A stretch of 64,000 bases of DNA from Shewanella sp. MBTL60-007 (GCF_019654915.1 NZ_BPET01000015.1:30851-94850); one strand, 5' to 3'; counted from the first letter of the stretch, positions 41,206-50,954 are shown. Notes: generated from the sequence alone by a model not told the origin. Translations and numbers: made by a program.

Positions 41206-42456
41206 TTAGCTTCTGGCCTGCTCTAGTGTGCCATTCTCCTGAGTATAAAACTGCGCCTCATCTAGTTGGCCTTCTGACTTACCGATGACTACCGCAGTCA
41301 TCATATCGCCAGTGACGTTAGTCGCGGTGCGGATCATATCGATAATACGGTCAACTGCAGCGATAAATGCGATGCCCTCAAGTGGCAAGCCGACAACGCC
41401 TAAGGTGACGGTTAGCATCACCATGGCACTACCGGGGACGCCCGCCGTACCGACAGAAGCAACCGTTGCTGTTACTGCAATCAACATATAGTCAGTCATA
41501 TCCAACGGGATACCGTAGATCTGCGCGATAAAGATAGCCGCAATTGCAGGGTAAATACCGCCACAACCATCCATATTCATGGTCGCACCCAGCGGCAGCA
41601 CGAATGCACCATAACGCTTAGATACTCCCATCGACTCTGTACAACGGGTACTTGCTGGCAGGGTGCCAAAGCTTGATGCTGTGGTAAATGCCACGATTTG
41701 TGCAGGTACAGCTTTACGGAAAAATTGCACAGGGCTTAGCTTAGCGGCAAACTTAATCAAGCCGCCGTAAACAAAGATGATATGGATAAGGGCTGCAAGG
41801 TAAATAGCACCAATAAACTTACCCAGTGGCAGTAGTGTTGAAAGACCGTACTCACCAACAACCCAAGCCATTAGACCAAATACACCGATAGGGGTAAGTT
41901 GCAGTACCATGCGAGTGAGCTGGAACATTACCTCTGCACCCGCTTCGATAGTGCGCTTAAGTGGCTGTGCTTTTTCGCCTACCTTATTGATTGCGATACC
42001 CACTAGCGCAGCGAAGATGATGATCTGCAGCACCTTTCCCTCAGCAAGAGAGGCGAATGGATTCACAGGGATCATATCGAGTAACACTTGAGCGAAACCG
42101 GGTACATTGCGCTCGCGAACTTCTGTAGCGGCTAACTCCATCGAGCCGCCCATATCGATTACTGAGCCTATGGTTAGTCCGATAAGCGATGCGATAGTGC
42201 CAGTCAGCATAAACATGGCTAAGGTTTTAAAGCTTAATCGTTTTAGGCTCACTTCAGAGCCTAAAGAGGTGATACTGACAACGATGGCACAGAAAATTAG
42301 TGGTGCAACTAACATCTTAATCGCACTGATAAATAGATCGCCAAGTGGCTTTAATACCGTTGCCGACTCACCGAAAATGACACCCACACCAGCGCCCAAT
42401 ATAAAGGCCGCTAAAACCTTCTGCCAAAATGGGATGTTTTTAATCGCTTGCCACAT
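41206..42456 (-). CDS. Dicarboxylate/amino acid:cation symporter (DAACS family)
   Basis: A 416-residue sodium- or proton-coupled symporter of the GltP/EAAT fold with eight helices and two hairpins. The first hairpin has the Ser-rich TASSFGTLPAST, helix 7 has GATMNMDGCGG, the second hairpin has GTAGVPGSAMVM, and helix 8 has DMIRTATNVTGD. Helix 8 keeps the Asp, Arg, Thr and Asn that bind acidic substrates in GltPh, so a C4-dicarboxylate or an acidic amino acid is likely. Helix 7 departs from the usual NMDGTA by having Cys-Gly after NMDG. It is divergent from the M16 protease gene. Confidence 0.92.
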   Translation of the reverse strand: MWQAIKNIPFWQKVLAAFILGAGVGVIFGESATVLKPLGDLFISAIKMLVAPLIFCAIVVSITSLGSEVSLKRLSFKTLAMFMLTGTIASLIGLTIGSVIDMGGSMELAATEVRERNVPGFAQVLLDMIPVNPFASLAEGKVLQIIIFAALVGIAINKVGEKAQPLKRTIEAGAEVMFQLTRMVLQLTPIGVFGLMAWVVGEYGLSTLLPLGKFIGAIYLAALIHIIFVYGGLIKFAAKLSPVQFFRKAVPAQIVAFTTASSFGTLPASTRCTESMGVSKRYGAFVLPLGATMNMDGCGGIYPAIAAIFIAQIYGIPLDMTDYMLIAVTATVASVGTAGVPGSAMVMLTVTLGVVGLPLEGIAFIAAVDRIIDMIRTATNVTGDMMTAVVIGKSEGQLDEAQFYTQENGTLEQARS

Positions 42457-42923
42457 TATCGAATTCCAATTATTTAATTTTTATCAAGTTACTTTACGGG
42501 TGAATCTTTGTTCACTCCAGTATTAGTTTTAGGCAATTGTTACCAATTACTTATTTAATTGCTGTTCATTCTATAGATAGACACACTTGCATCACAAACC
42601 TATTTGGTTATAACTTATTGTGATAAGAGAGAATGTTTTAATAACTTTAATTTTTAACCGTGTTGCAACATTGTAGGGTTGTTGGCTGTGGAAGTGTAAA
42701 AAAATCTATTAATTCACAAGCTAAGGAACTTACTTCAAACCGCGATAGTCGATAGTAATCACGTTTACTTGTGGTTTATTGTTATAAAAAACCACAGGTT
42801 TGATTGCAAATTAATTCAGGTTTCAGTGCTGGTTGTTTTATCTGTTGTAGGTAATACTAGCTGGAATAATCAACAACATGGCTAATGTTAGACAAGTTAG
42901 CAGTTGGATAAAGGAGAAAGTCA
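42457..42923. other. Divergent region between symporter and M16 protease genes
   Basis: No gene is supported. It contains a hairpin (42770-42796, TGTGGTTT with AAACCACA) and is AT-rich throughout. Promoters for both flanking genes must lie here, but none stands out. Confidence 0.5.
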
Positions 42924-45761
42924 TTGAAGAAATGGATATTAGCTGTAGCCGTTAGTGCTGCATTAATGGGTTGCGCAGGACAGCAACAGAGTGAAACCTC
43001 TTTGCCGCAAGGAGTTACGTTACTAGAAACAGTTAGTTTCAGTGGCGAACAGGTAGGGATCCCTTACCGTAAATACCAGTTGGCCAATGGCTTAACTGTC
43101 ATCTTGCACGAAGATCACTCCGATCCTTTAGTCCATGTTGATGTGACCTATCACGTTGGTTCAGGCCGAGAGCTAGAAGGGCGCTCCGGTTTTGCTCACC
43201 TTTTTGAACATATGATGTTCCAAGGTTCACAAAACGTCGGTGATGAGCAACATTTTAAGATGGTCACTGAAGCGGGGGGGACGTTAAACGGCACCACCAA
43301 TACTGACCGAACCAATTACTTTGAAACCGTACCTAATAATCAGCTTGAGAAAATGCTGTGGCTGGAATCTGACCGTATGGGCTTCTTCCTCCCCGCATTG
43401 ACCGAAGAGAAGTTTGAAGTCCAGCGTGAGACGGTTAAGAATGAGCGTGCACAGCGGATTGATAATCGTCCTTATGGACGTATGGGAGAGCGCTTTAATC
43501 AAGCATTTTATCCTCAGGGGCATCCATATTCTTGGCCTGTTATCGGTTGGCCAGAGGATCTAAATCGTGCCGATGTGGAAGACGTTAAGCATTTCTTCCA
43601 GCGTTGGTATGGTCCAAATAACGCCACCTTAACCATAGGCGGTGACTTCGATGAGATGCAAACACTCGCGTGGGTGAACAAGTATTTTGGTGAGATCCCA
43701 TCAGGCCCTAAAGTCGATGCACCGAAAAAAGAGTTAGTGACCCTCGATGAGACTCGTTACTTGTCGATGGAAGATCGGGTACATTTACCACTACTTAGAA
43801 TTGGTATGCCGACGGTTTATGCGCGTCATGAAGATGAAGCCGCACTGGATCTACTGTCAAATATTTTAGGTGGCGGTAAAACCTCACTTTTTTATAAAAA
43901 CTTAGTTAAAGATGGTCTCGCAGTACAAGCCGGGGTAAGTCATCCTTGCCAAGAGTTAGCCTGTCAGTTTTCCATGTATGCATTAGCTAACCCCGCAAGA
44001 GGCGGCAACTTGGCTGAACTCGAACAGGCTATGCGTGACTCGATTAAAGAGTTTGAGAAGCGTGGCGTGACAGACGACGATCTTGAGAAAGTAAAGGTTA
44101 ACTTCGAGGCGGGAACCATCTTTGGTCTGCAAAGCGTGCAAGGAAAGGTCTCAAGCCTTGCCTTCAACCAGACCTTCTCTAATAACCCGAATATGATTGG
44201 TTTCGATCTGGCTCGTTATGCCAATGTCACTAAAGAAGATGTGATGCGGGTATTTAACAAGTACATAAAAGATAAGCCGATGGTGGTGATGAGTGTTGTG
44301 CCTCAGGGACAAACAAACCTTATCGCTAAGGCCGATAATTTCGTTGCACCAGTGGAGAAGGTTGCTAAGGTTGCAGTAGAGGAGCTAGCCGCTGCGCCGC
44401 AGATTGTTTCATCATTCGATAGAAGTGTTATCCCGGCAACAGGTCCCGCTCCCGTGTTGACCATGCCTGAGCTTTGGCAAGGTAAACTTGCCAATGATAT
44501 CGAGGTGATAGGTACCGAAACCAGTGAGACACCGACGGTTGAGGTAGTGATCTATCTAAACGGTGGGCATCGATTGCTCGATGTTAACCAAGCAGGACTA
44601 GCGGCCATGACGGCAGCGATGATGAATGAGTCGAGCCTGAAGCGTAGCGCCGAAGAGTTAACTCAAGCGTTAGAGATGCTTGGCAGTAACGTGAGCTTTA
44701 GTGCCAGTGGCTATCAAAGTCAGGTGAAGATCTCGTCATTAACCGCGAATCTCGATAAGACGATGGCTATTGTGCAGGAAAAGCTATTTGAGCCAGGTTT
44801 CAAGCCGGCTGACTTTGAGCGAGTCAAACAGCAAAAGTTGCAGCATTTGCAGCGTGAGCTAACCGAGCCAAACTATTTGGCAAACATAGCATTTAGTGGC
44901 TTGCTATATGGCGATAAGAGCCCTTTTGGTGTTAGCAGTGGTGGATCGCTCGCAACGGTATCAGCAATCACTCTCGATGATATTAAAGCTTTCTATAAGC
45001 AGCAATATACGGCGGGGAATGCGCAAATTGTCGCAGTGGGTAACCTCAATGAACCTCAGATGTTGAGTAAACTTTCGGGTCTCGAAAATTGGAAAGGGGC
45101 GGCAACACCGCTGCCAGAGCTAGCCCAGTTACCAGAGTTTCAAAGTGGTAAGATCTTTATTCTTGATAAGCCCGATGCAGCGCAGTCGGTGATCAAGATT
45201 GGTAAGCGTGCGTTGCCCTTCGATGCCACGGGTGAGTACTTTAAATCTTATTTGATGAACTACCCGTTAGGTGGCGCGTTCAACAGTCGCATTAACCTGA
45301 ATCTACGTGAAGATAAAGGTTATACCTATGGTGCGAGAAGTTATTTCTCTGGTGGCCCTGAGGCAGGCTTCTATCAAGCTACGGCAAGTGTGCGCAGTGA
45401 TGTGACAACAGAGGCGTTAATTGAATTTATAAAAGAGATTAATGCATTTCAAGAATCGGGAATGACAGAGAAAGAGTTAGACTTCATGAAGAGCTCGATC
45501 TCACAGTCAAAAGCACTCGATTATGAGACGCCATATCAAAAAGCAGGCTTAATGCGTAATATTCAGCGCTATAATTTGGACGATAATTTTAGTGAGCAGC
45601 AGAGTGCTATCACCAATAATATCAGCCGTAATGAGTTGAATAAATTGGCTAAAGAGCAGTTGAGTATTGATGACATGGTGATTTTAGTTGTAGGTGATCG
45701 CGCTAAAATTGAGTCTGATTTATCGACACTTGGTTATCCAATTAAAATTTTACAGTTGTAA
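42924..45761 (+). CDS. M16-family zinc protease lipoprotein (two M16 modules)
   Basis: A 945-residue envelope protease. The start MKKWILAVAVSAALMGC is a lipoprotein signal ending in the lipid-bearing Cys, followed by a Gln/Ser-rich linker. The first M16 module has the inverted zinc motif HLFEH (GFAHLFEHMMFQGS) and the downstream Glu in TVKNERAQR. The second module (about 500-945) lacks HxxEH and ends with RGDKGY-like LREDKGYTYGARSYF, the usual inactive half. The start codon is TTG at 42924 with AAAGGAGA well placed. Its substrates are unknown. Confidence 0.93.
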   Translation: MKKWILAVAVSAALMGCAGQQQSETSLPQGVTLLETVSFSGEQVGIPYRKYQLANGLTVILHEDHSDPLVHVDVTYHVGSGRELEGRSGFAHLFEHMMFQGSQNVGDEQHFKMVTEAGGTLNGTTNTDRTNYFETVPNNQLEKMLWLESDRMGFFLPALTEEKFEVQRETVKNERAQRIDNRPYGRMGERFNQAFYPQGHPYSWPVIGWPEDLNRADVEDVKHFFQRWYGPNNATLTIGGDFDEMQTLAWVNKYFGEIPSGPKVDAPKKELVTLDETRYLSMEDRVHLPLLRIGMPTVYARHEDEAALDLLSNILGGGKTSLFYKNLVKDGLAVQAGVSHPCQELACQFSMYALANPARGGNLAELEQAMRDSIKEFEKRGVTDDDLEKVKVNFEAGTIFGLQSVQGKVSSLAFNQTFSNNPNMIGFDLARYANVTKEDVMRVFNKYIKDKPMVVMSVVPQGQTNLIAKADNFVAPVEKVAKVAVEELAAAPQIVSSFDRSVIPATGPAPVLTMPELWQGKLANDIEVIGTETSETPTVEVVIYLNGGHRLLDVNQAGLAAMTAAMMNESSLKRSAEELTQALEMLGSNVSFSASGYQSQVKISSLTANLDKTMAIVQEKLFEPGFKPADFERVKQQKLQHLQRELTEPNYLANIAFSGLLYGDKSPFGVSSGGSLATVSAITLDDIKAFYKQQYTAGNAQIVAVGNLNEPQMLSKLSGLENWKGAATPLPELAQLPEFQSGKIFILDKPDAAQSVIKIGKRALPFDATGEYFKSYLMNYPLGGAFNSRINLNLREDKGYTYGARSYFSGGPEAGFYQATASVRSDVTTEALIEFIKEINAFQESGMTEKELDFMKSSISQSKALDYETPYQKAGLMRNIQRYNLDDNFSEQQSAITNNISRNELNKLAKEQLSIDDMVILVVGDRAKIESDLSTLGYPIKILQL

Positions 45762-45788
45762 AAGACTCAGCTCGGCCATATATCTTAA

Positions 45789-45816
45789 AGATGGTGTCAT
45801 GATTATGGCACCATCT
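45789..45816 (+). terminator. Hairpin after the M16 protease gene
   Basis: AGATGGTG pairs with CACCATCT around a 12-base loop that contains further pairing. There is no T run, so a terminator role is uncertain. Confidence 0.45.
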
Positions 45817-45936
45817 CATCGTTTATTAGGCTGGTGTTAATAAACGCGAATTTGGTTCGACTTGAAATTTAAGCAAGCTATAGCGGGTCTAACAGGCAAG
45901 CTATAAGGTTAGAGTCACGCACTAGAGAATAGTATA

Positions 45937-47505
45937 TTGAAATCTTTCAATGAATTAGTTGGTAAGTTGTCGGATCCGGCAAGTCGACAAGCGCTAAAAT
46001 CGATGCAGAGAGGCATTGAGCGTGAAGCGTTAAGAATTGAAAAGTCAGGTCATTTGGCGTTGGATAAACATCCAAAAGCATTGGGCTCAGCGTTGACGAA
46101 TTCGCGGATCACCACAGATTACAGTGAATCCTTGCTTGAGTTTATTACGCCAGTTTTTAATGATATCGATGAACTCGTAGACGATCTTACTCAGACCCAC
46201 GCCTACAGCGTGCGTCACCTCAATGGCCAACGTTTATGGCCTGTGAGTATGCCCTGCTATTTAGGCGATGGTGCTGATATTCCAATTGCCGACTACGGCA
46301 GCTCTAACACTGGTCAAATGAAGCGTTTATATCGTAAGGGTTTAACTTATCGATATGGCGCACAAATGCAGATCATCTCAGGTGTGCATTTTAATTTTTC
46401 TGTGTCGGATCAGCTCTGGGACAGCTTATATGAGCTATCGGATAAATCTTTAAGTTTAGAAGAATTTATTTCTGAGTCTTATTTTGGCCTTATTCGTAAC
46501 TACCGCCGCTTAGTGTGGGTGTTACCCTATCTATTTGGGGCGTCTCCTGCTCTGTGTAGCACCTTTATTCAGGATCCCAAAACCAGTAATTTCCCATTTG
46601 AGGTGATTGGTAATGGCACCTTGTACCTGCCTTATGCAACCTCATTGCGTATGAGTGACCTAGGTTATACCAACCAAGAGCAAGATAACTTAAATATCAG
46701 TTATAACAGTCTTAGTGATTATTTAACGGGTATGCAAGCGGCGATCAATATGCCGTCGGCAAACTTTGCCAAAATTGGCGTGAAGGTGGATGGTGAATAC
46801 CGTCAGTTGAATGACAATATCTTACAAATAGAAAATGAATTCTATTCTCCTATTCGTGCGAAGCGTGTGGCTAAGGGGAATGAGAAGCCATCGGAGTCAC
46901 TTGCCCGTGCTGGTGTCGAATATATTGAAGTGAGGGCGTTAGATGTTAACCCATATAGCGCTGTTGGCATCGAAAAGTCACAGATCCGCTTCTTAGATCT
47001 GTTTTTGTTGAATTGTCTGCTGCAGCCATCGCACGCATCGGATGCCGACGAAGAGGTCGAAATTGCAGCTAACCTTAAGTCAGTAGTATTAGAGGGGCGT
47101 AAGCCGGGACTCATGCTGGCGCGAAACGGTGAGCAGGTTGCACTTGCAAGCTGGTTAGAGAACTTATTCACCGACTTAAAGGCCATTGCGCAACTACTCG
47201 ATGATGATGGCAGTGATGACTATCAAGTCGCATTGGCTAAGTGGCATAAAGCGGTCGATAATCCTGACGAGACGCTGTCTGGCAAAATCATGCAAGGCTT
47301 AAAGAATGAGCAGGTGGAGCACAGTCAATGGGTGCTGGAGCTTGCTGAGCAGTATCATCAGCAGTTGAAAGCTTATCCGCTAGCAGAGCATATCGATAAG
47401 CGATACCAGCAAGACGCTGTTGAATCACTTGAGAAACAGGCTCAGCTAGAGGCGCAGCCTAGTGTCAGTTTCGAGCAATACTTAGCAGATTACTTCAAGG
47501 TATAG
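45937..47505 (+). CDS. gshA: Glutamate-cysteine ligase GshA
   Basis: A 522-residue enzyme that makes gamma-glutamylcysteine, the first step of glutathione synthesis. It belongs to the proteobacterial type 1 family: RGIEREALRIEKSGHLA, TDYSESLLEFITPVF, QIISGVHFNFS and YIEVRALDVNPYSAVGI are all present. Length is near the 518 residues of E. coli. The start appears to be a TTG at 45937, giving LKSFNELVGKLSDPA, with only a modest GAGA ribosome site, which may limit translation. A small lipoprotein gene follows after five bases. Confidence 0.96.
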   Translation: MKSFNELVGKLSDPASRQALKSMQRGIEREALRIEKSGHLALDKHPKALGSALTNSRITTDYSESLLEFITPVFNDIDELVDDLTQTHAYSVRHLNGQRLWPVSMPCYLGDGADIPIADYGSSNTGQMKRLYRKGLTYRYGAQMQIISGVHFNFSVSDQLWDSLYELSDKSLSLEEFISESYFGLIRNYRRLVWVLPYLFGASPALCSTFIQDPKTSNFPFEVIGNGTLYLPYATSLRMSDLGYTNQEQDNLNISYNSLSDYLTGMQAAINMPSANFAKIGVKVDGEYRQLNDNILQIENEFYSPIRAKRVAKGNEKPSESLARAGVEYIEVRALDVNPYSAVGIEKSQIRFLDLFLLNCLLQPSHASDADEEVEIAANLKSVVLEGRKPGLMLARNGEQVALASWLENLFTDLKAIAQLLDDDGSDDYQVALAKWHKAVDNPDETLSGKIMQGLKNEQVEHSQWVLELAEQYHQQLKAYPLAEHIDKRYQQDAVESLEKQAQLEAQPSVSFEQYLADYFKV

Positions 47506-47510
47506 TTGCT

Positions 47511-47948
47511 ATGATGCAGGGCTTCAAAAGTGTACTCGGCATTACTGCATTACTATTGATAGTATCGGGATGTGCTTCACAACCCGATACCGCTAACCAG
47601 TGTGGTATTGTTGCGACTTATATGGAGCCCGACCGTGAGGCCGATATTTACCGCGTAGTTGTGACCCATCTCGATGGTAAACCTGTTATTTCACAGCCTA
47701 ATTACCGCCTGAGTATCGGCGAGCACACCTTTACGGTTGCCGAGTTAATCGATGCCCCCAAGCTGAAAGTCAAACTTAGCGCTCGCACGCCTAAACAGCT
47801 TACGATTAATGTTGTGCATAATCAGCGCTATCACATAGGTGCAAAATTTAATACCGACAAGGTGTATCGGGGCAATGATAGTGGCTTTTGGCAGCCTGAA
47901 GTGTGGCAACAAGAAGCCCATGATTGTGAATTTACGCCAGAGTTATAG
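47511..47948 (+). CDS. Small lipoprotein, unknown function
   Basis: A 145-residue protein whose signal peptide ends in the lipobox IVSGC at about residue 22. The mature part is mostly beta-like with alternating hydrophobics and contains two Cys (near ANQCG and HDCEF), which might pair in the periplasm. I do not recognise the family with certainty. It begins five bases after gshA, so it is in the same transcription unit. Confidence 0.8.
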   Translation: MMQGFKSVLGITALLLIVSGCASQPDTANQCGIVATYMEPDREADIYRVVVTHLDGKPVISQPNYRLSIGEHTFTVAELIDAPKLKVKLSARTPKQLTINVVHNQRYHIGAKFNTDKVYRGNDSGFWQPEVWQQEAHDCEFTPEL

Positions 47949-48071
47949 CTGGTTTGTTCCATCTCTCCCCTAGTTGATTTATAACACAATTCCCTAAACG
48001 CTTAATTGCATCTTTAGCCTATCAGTGTGACACTAACGCTTTGCTATTATTGTCTATTGGTACTGTTTTAT

Positions 48072-48689
48072 ATGAAATGGCCTGCATTATTTGCGACTGT
48101 TATTCTGGCAACACTGTTGACTGGGTGTGCAACTCCTCCGCCAAAAGATCCCGAGAACCTATGCTCGATCTACACCGAAAACCGTTCTTGGTATAGTGCC
48201 GCTAAAAATACCCGTGAGAAGTGGGGCGTCCCGGTACATGTGCCCTTAGCCATGATGTATCAAGAAAGTTCCTTTAAACATAATGCGGCGCCGCCAATGG
48301 AATACTTTCTAGGTTTTATTCCCATCGGACGTGCCAGTGATGCCTATGGCTATGCTCAGGCTAAGACTATGACATGGGATGATTACGTGAGGGAGACGGG
48401 TAACTCTTGGTCGAGCCGTAGTAACTTCGATGATGCCATGGATTTTATGGGTTGGTTTATCTACAAAACTCACAAGATCAATGGTGTATCTAAGTGGGAT
48501 GCCCGTAATCAATACCTCAATTATCATGAAGGCTGGGGGGGATACCAACGCAAAACCTACAACCAGAAGGCTTGGTTAATTAAGGTGGCAGGTAAGGTTG
48601 ATGCTCGTTCTAAACGCTATGCTGCACAGTACAGACAGTGTCAGGAGGATTTAGATTCCTCTTGGCTATGGCGACTCTTTTTTGGTTAG
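48072..48689 (+). CDS. Lysozyme-like (SLT domain) lipoprotein
   Basis: A 205-residue outer-membrane lipoprotein. The lipobox LLTGC lies at about residue 19. The body resembles a transglycosylase SLT fold: VPVHVPLAMMYQESSFKHNA has the likely catalytic Glu, followed by AYGYAQAKTMTWDDY, and YLNYHEGWGGYQ at the end. This suggests cleavage of peptidoglycan glycan strands. The frame opens at 48027, but the ATG at 48072 gives a proper signal peptide. A terminator separates it from the convergent GGDEF gene. Confidence 0.85.
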   Translation: MKWPALFATVILATLLTGCATPPPKDPENLCSIYTENRSWYSAAKNTREKWGVPVHVPLAMMYQESSFKHNAAPPMEYFLGFIPIGRASDAYGYAQAKTMTWDDYVRETGNSWSSRSNFDDAMDFMGWFIYKTHKINGVSKWDARNQYLNYHEGWGGYQRKTYNQKAWLIKVAGKVDARSKRYAAQYRQCQEDLDSSWLWRLFFG

Positions 48690-48714
48690 AAACCTCTTTT
48701 TTTGAAAGACTGCT

Positions 48715-48746
48715 AAAAAGCCTCTACAAATGTAGAGGCTTTTTTA
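48715..48746. terminator. Bidirectional terminator between SLT lipoprotein and GGDEF genes
   Basis: AAAAAGCCTCTACA and TGTAGAGGCTTTTT pair perfectly around AA, with T runs on both strands. Confidence 0.9.
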
Positions 48747-48752
48747 TTAGCT

Positions 48753-50006
48753 TTACTCTTTAAGCGATACTCGTTGTTTTTTCCGTTTCTGTTGATACAT
48801 GTTGTCATCAGCGATTTTAAAGCATCGACTCCAACCACGGCTGTAGCTAGCGATGCCAAAGCTAAACTTAACTTCAATCGCTTGCCTTCCTGCAGTTTTC
48901 TCCTGCGAGTACTGCGCTGCTAGAATTTGCTGGATCCGATTAAGATCATCCTCTATTTCGCATATGGGACCGTAACACAGAGCGATAAACTCATCCCCGC
49001 CATAACGCGCCACTAGATGCTTTGGGTGCCATTGCTGCTTTAGCGCTGAGGCGAGACTTTTTAACGCCTTGTCTCCCGCTTGATGCCCCGCGTTATCATT
49101 GATTGTTTTTAAGTTATCTAAGTCCAAAATGACTAAGTAACTGCCTAAAGTACTATTGATTTGCCACTCTTTCTCAGCGGACTCAAAGTGTTGGCGATTA
49201 TATAGTTCGGTTAAGCTATCGAAGTTTGCCAGTTGATAAATTTGGTGCGACTTTTGATAAAGAGCGATGGCATTAGCTGCCTCATGGGTCAAGACCGCCG
49301 CGAGGTTTCTATCGTAATGGCTAAAGGCATTCACTTTTGAGCTGTCTAGGTTAAGCATGCCATAAAGCTTACCTTCGATATGAATTGGACTCGATAGCGT
49401 TGACTTTATCGGTGATAGTGGTGCGGTTAATAGTGCCTCTTGGTCCTCAGGTGTGAGAGTGCTATGGCCATTAATATTGGCCATATTATCAATCAATACA
49501 ACTCGATCGCAGATGCCTTTAGAAAACCGATATTCGAAGGACTGGCTAAGATTAAAGTTTATTTTTCTAAGCTTTTCGATATCAATACCTATGGTAGATT
49601 CAAAGTAAAGTTCATCGGTGTCGGGTATGACTCTGATAATAGAGCCCATCTCGGCGGCTTGAACACCATTAACGGCTTTGCTTAATAAGGCATTTAAAAA
49701 CTTGGATTCGTCTTGATATCGGTTGGCGCTGTTCATCAGATCGAAGGTTGTATTATTTAGATGGATCACCTGTTGCAAGTGGCTCCAGAGCCGATTTAGG
49801 CGACACTGATGAAAGTAATAGCTCAGGGCATAACCGAACAGATAAATGCAGACAACCATAACAAGATTGTAAGGGGCACTAATATTGAGTAAGCCTTCCC
49901 AAGAGGTAAGCAGTAAGAATATAGGTACGCCTAAAAGCACAAGGTGAGTTTTTAGGCCTAGTGAGTCAATCATCTCTCTTTTTAAACTATCTTTGATGGG
50001 TAGCAT
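48753..50006 (-). CDS. Diguanylate cyclase with GAF domain (GGDEF)
   Basis: A 417-residue membrane-bound cyclase that should make cyclic di-GMP. Two membrane helices (about 18-36 and 45-65) are followed by a GAF-like sensor region (about 95-250, with SSPIHIEGKLYGMLNLDS) and a GGDEF domain (about 255-412). The active-site loop is ARYGGDEFIAL with an intact GGDEF. The upstream product-inhibition motif RxxD is not present at the usual place (PKHL instead), so feedback inhibition may be absent. LVILDLDNLKTINDNAGHQAG is the substrate segment. The signal is unknown. Confidence 0.93.
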   Translation of the reverse strand: MLPIKDSLKREMIDSLGLKTHLVLLGVPIFLLLTSWEGLLNISAPYNLVMVVCIYLFGYALSYYFHQCRLNRLWSHLQQVIHLNNTTFDLMNSANRYQDESKFLNALLSKAVNGVQAAEMGSIIRVIPDTDELYFESTIGIDIEKLRKINFNLSQSFEYRFSKGICDRVVLIDNMANINGHSTLTPEDQEALLTAPLSPIKSTLSSPIHIEGKLYGMLNLDSSKVNAFSHYDRNLAAVLTHEAANAIALYQKSHQIYQLANFDSLTELYNRQHFESAEKEWQINSTLGSYLVILDLDNLKTINDNAGHQAGDKALKSLASALKQQWHPKHLVARYGGDEFIALCYGPICEIEDDLNRIQQILAAQYSQEKTAGRQAIEVKFSFGIASYSRGWSRCFKIADDNMYQQKRKKQRVSLKE

Positions 50007-50450
50007 GATTATCTTTATTCGTTAAATAAGGCTGATACTTAAATGGGCAGATCCCAAAAGGTGCCAGCGTTTAGTTTTTATTAGCTACTTGAAAACTTAT
50101 CATGTTAATTTTAATGATAAAAATAACTTGAAAAGTCGATAACTATACCAAAATCCGAGCCAGATGAGAGTTTAGTTGTTGCAGTGATTCTTGATTATGA
50201 GAGCTGGGTTACATTTGTCGAAGCCCCTAGCATAACTGGCTTAACAGTGAAGTCGCTTTCGTGAGTTCAATTAAACCAGTGTAATTTTACTGGTTTGTTA
50301 TACATATGTATTAATAAGTTATTTGCAGTTGAGGCCAACCTTAGGGATAATTGCGCCGCAGGCTTGGGGGAAGCCTGTTTACTAAGTGCGCTAAATTTCA
50401 TTATAATGCGCGCAAATATAATAATGTACCGCCCTACGCAAGGACTTAAA
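50007..50450. other. Divergent region between GGDEF gene and purE
   Basis: No gene is supported. It has an AACCAGT/ACTGGTT hairpin near 50275-50295 and a CAGGCTT/AAGCCTG hairpin at 50359-50377 just before the purE promoter. I see no PurR-type operator. Confidence 0.5.
50378..50407 (+). promoter_or_regulatory. purE promoter
   Basis: TTTACT (50378-50383), an 18-base spacer and a perfect TATAAT (50402-50407). The start would be about 35 bases before the purE ATG. Confidence 0.6.
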
Positions 50451-50954
50451 ATGAGCAAACCATTTGTTGCAGTATTAATGGGATCTGATTCAGATCTGCC
50501 TACAATGCAAGCCACCCTCGATGTGCTTAAAACATTCGAAATCAACTTTGAAGCAAAGGTAACTTCTGCGCACCGTACGCCTGCTGCTACGCATGCCTAT
50601 GTTACTGATGCTGAAGCGCGTGGTTGTAAAGTCTTTATTTGTGCTGCAGGTCTTGCTGCGCACTTAGCCGGTGCTGTTGCGGGTATCACTACTCGTCCAG
50701 TAATCGGTGTTCCAGTTGATTGTGGTCCACTACAAGGTCACGATGCACTTCTATCTACCGTTATGATGCCTGGCGGCGTTCCTGTAGCAACTGTTGCTAT
50801 CGGTAGTGCTGGCGCTAAAAATGCGGGTTACCTAGCAGCTCAAATGCTAGCCGTTGGCGATGATGCACTTGCTGCAGCCGTAAAAGAAGAGCGCGCTAAG
50901 TCTGCTGAAGCCGTTCAAGCTAAAGATGCTGCTCTACAAGCTAAATTAGCTTAA
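50451..50954 (+). CDS. purE: N5-carboxyaminoimidazole ribonucleotide mutase PurE
   Basis: A 167-residue octameric enzyme of purine synthesis that moves the carboxylate of N5-CAIR to give CAIR. The phosphate loop VLMGSDSDLPTMQ and SAHRTPAATHAYV with the catalytic His are clear. The central loop reads AAGLAAHLAG, unlike the E. coli GAGGAAHLPG form. The C-terminal tail is rich in Ala and Lys. The frame opens far upstream at 50295, but AAGGAC before the ATG at 50451 and the family start fix it. purK, often the next gene, is not adjacent. Confidence 0.93.
   Translation: MSKPFVAVLMGSDSDLPTMQATLDVLKTFEINFEAKVTSAHRTPAATHAYVTDAEARGCKVFICAAGLAAHLAGAVAGITTRPVIGVPVDCGPLQGHDALLSTVMMPGGVPVATVAIGSAGAKNAGYLAAQMLAVGDDALAAAVKEERAKSAEAVQAKDAALQAKLA

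Noticed and set aside
50295..50450. Upstream extension of purE by 52 codons
   Set aside because: It covers the promoter TATAAT and the hairpin; the AAGGAC site and family start fix the gene at 50451.
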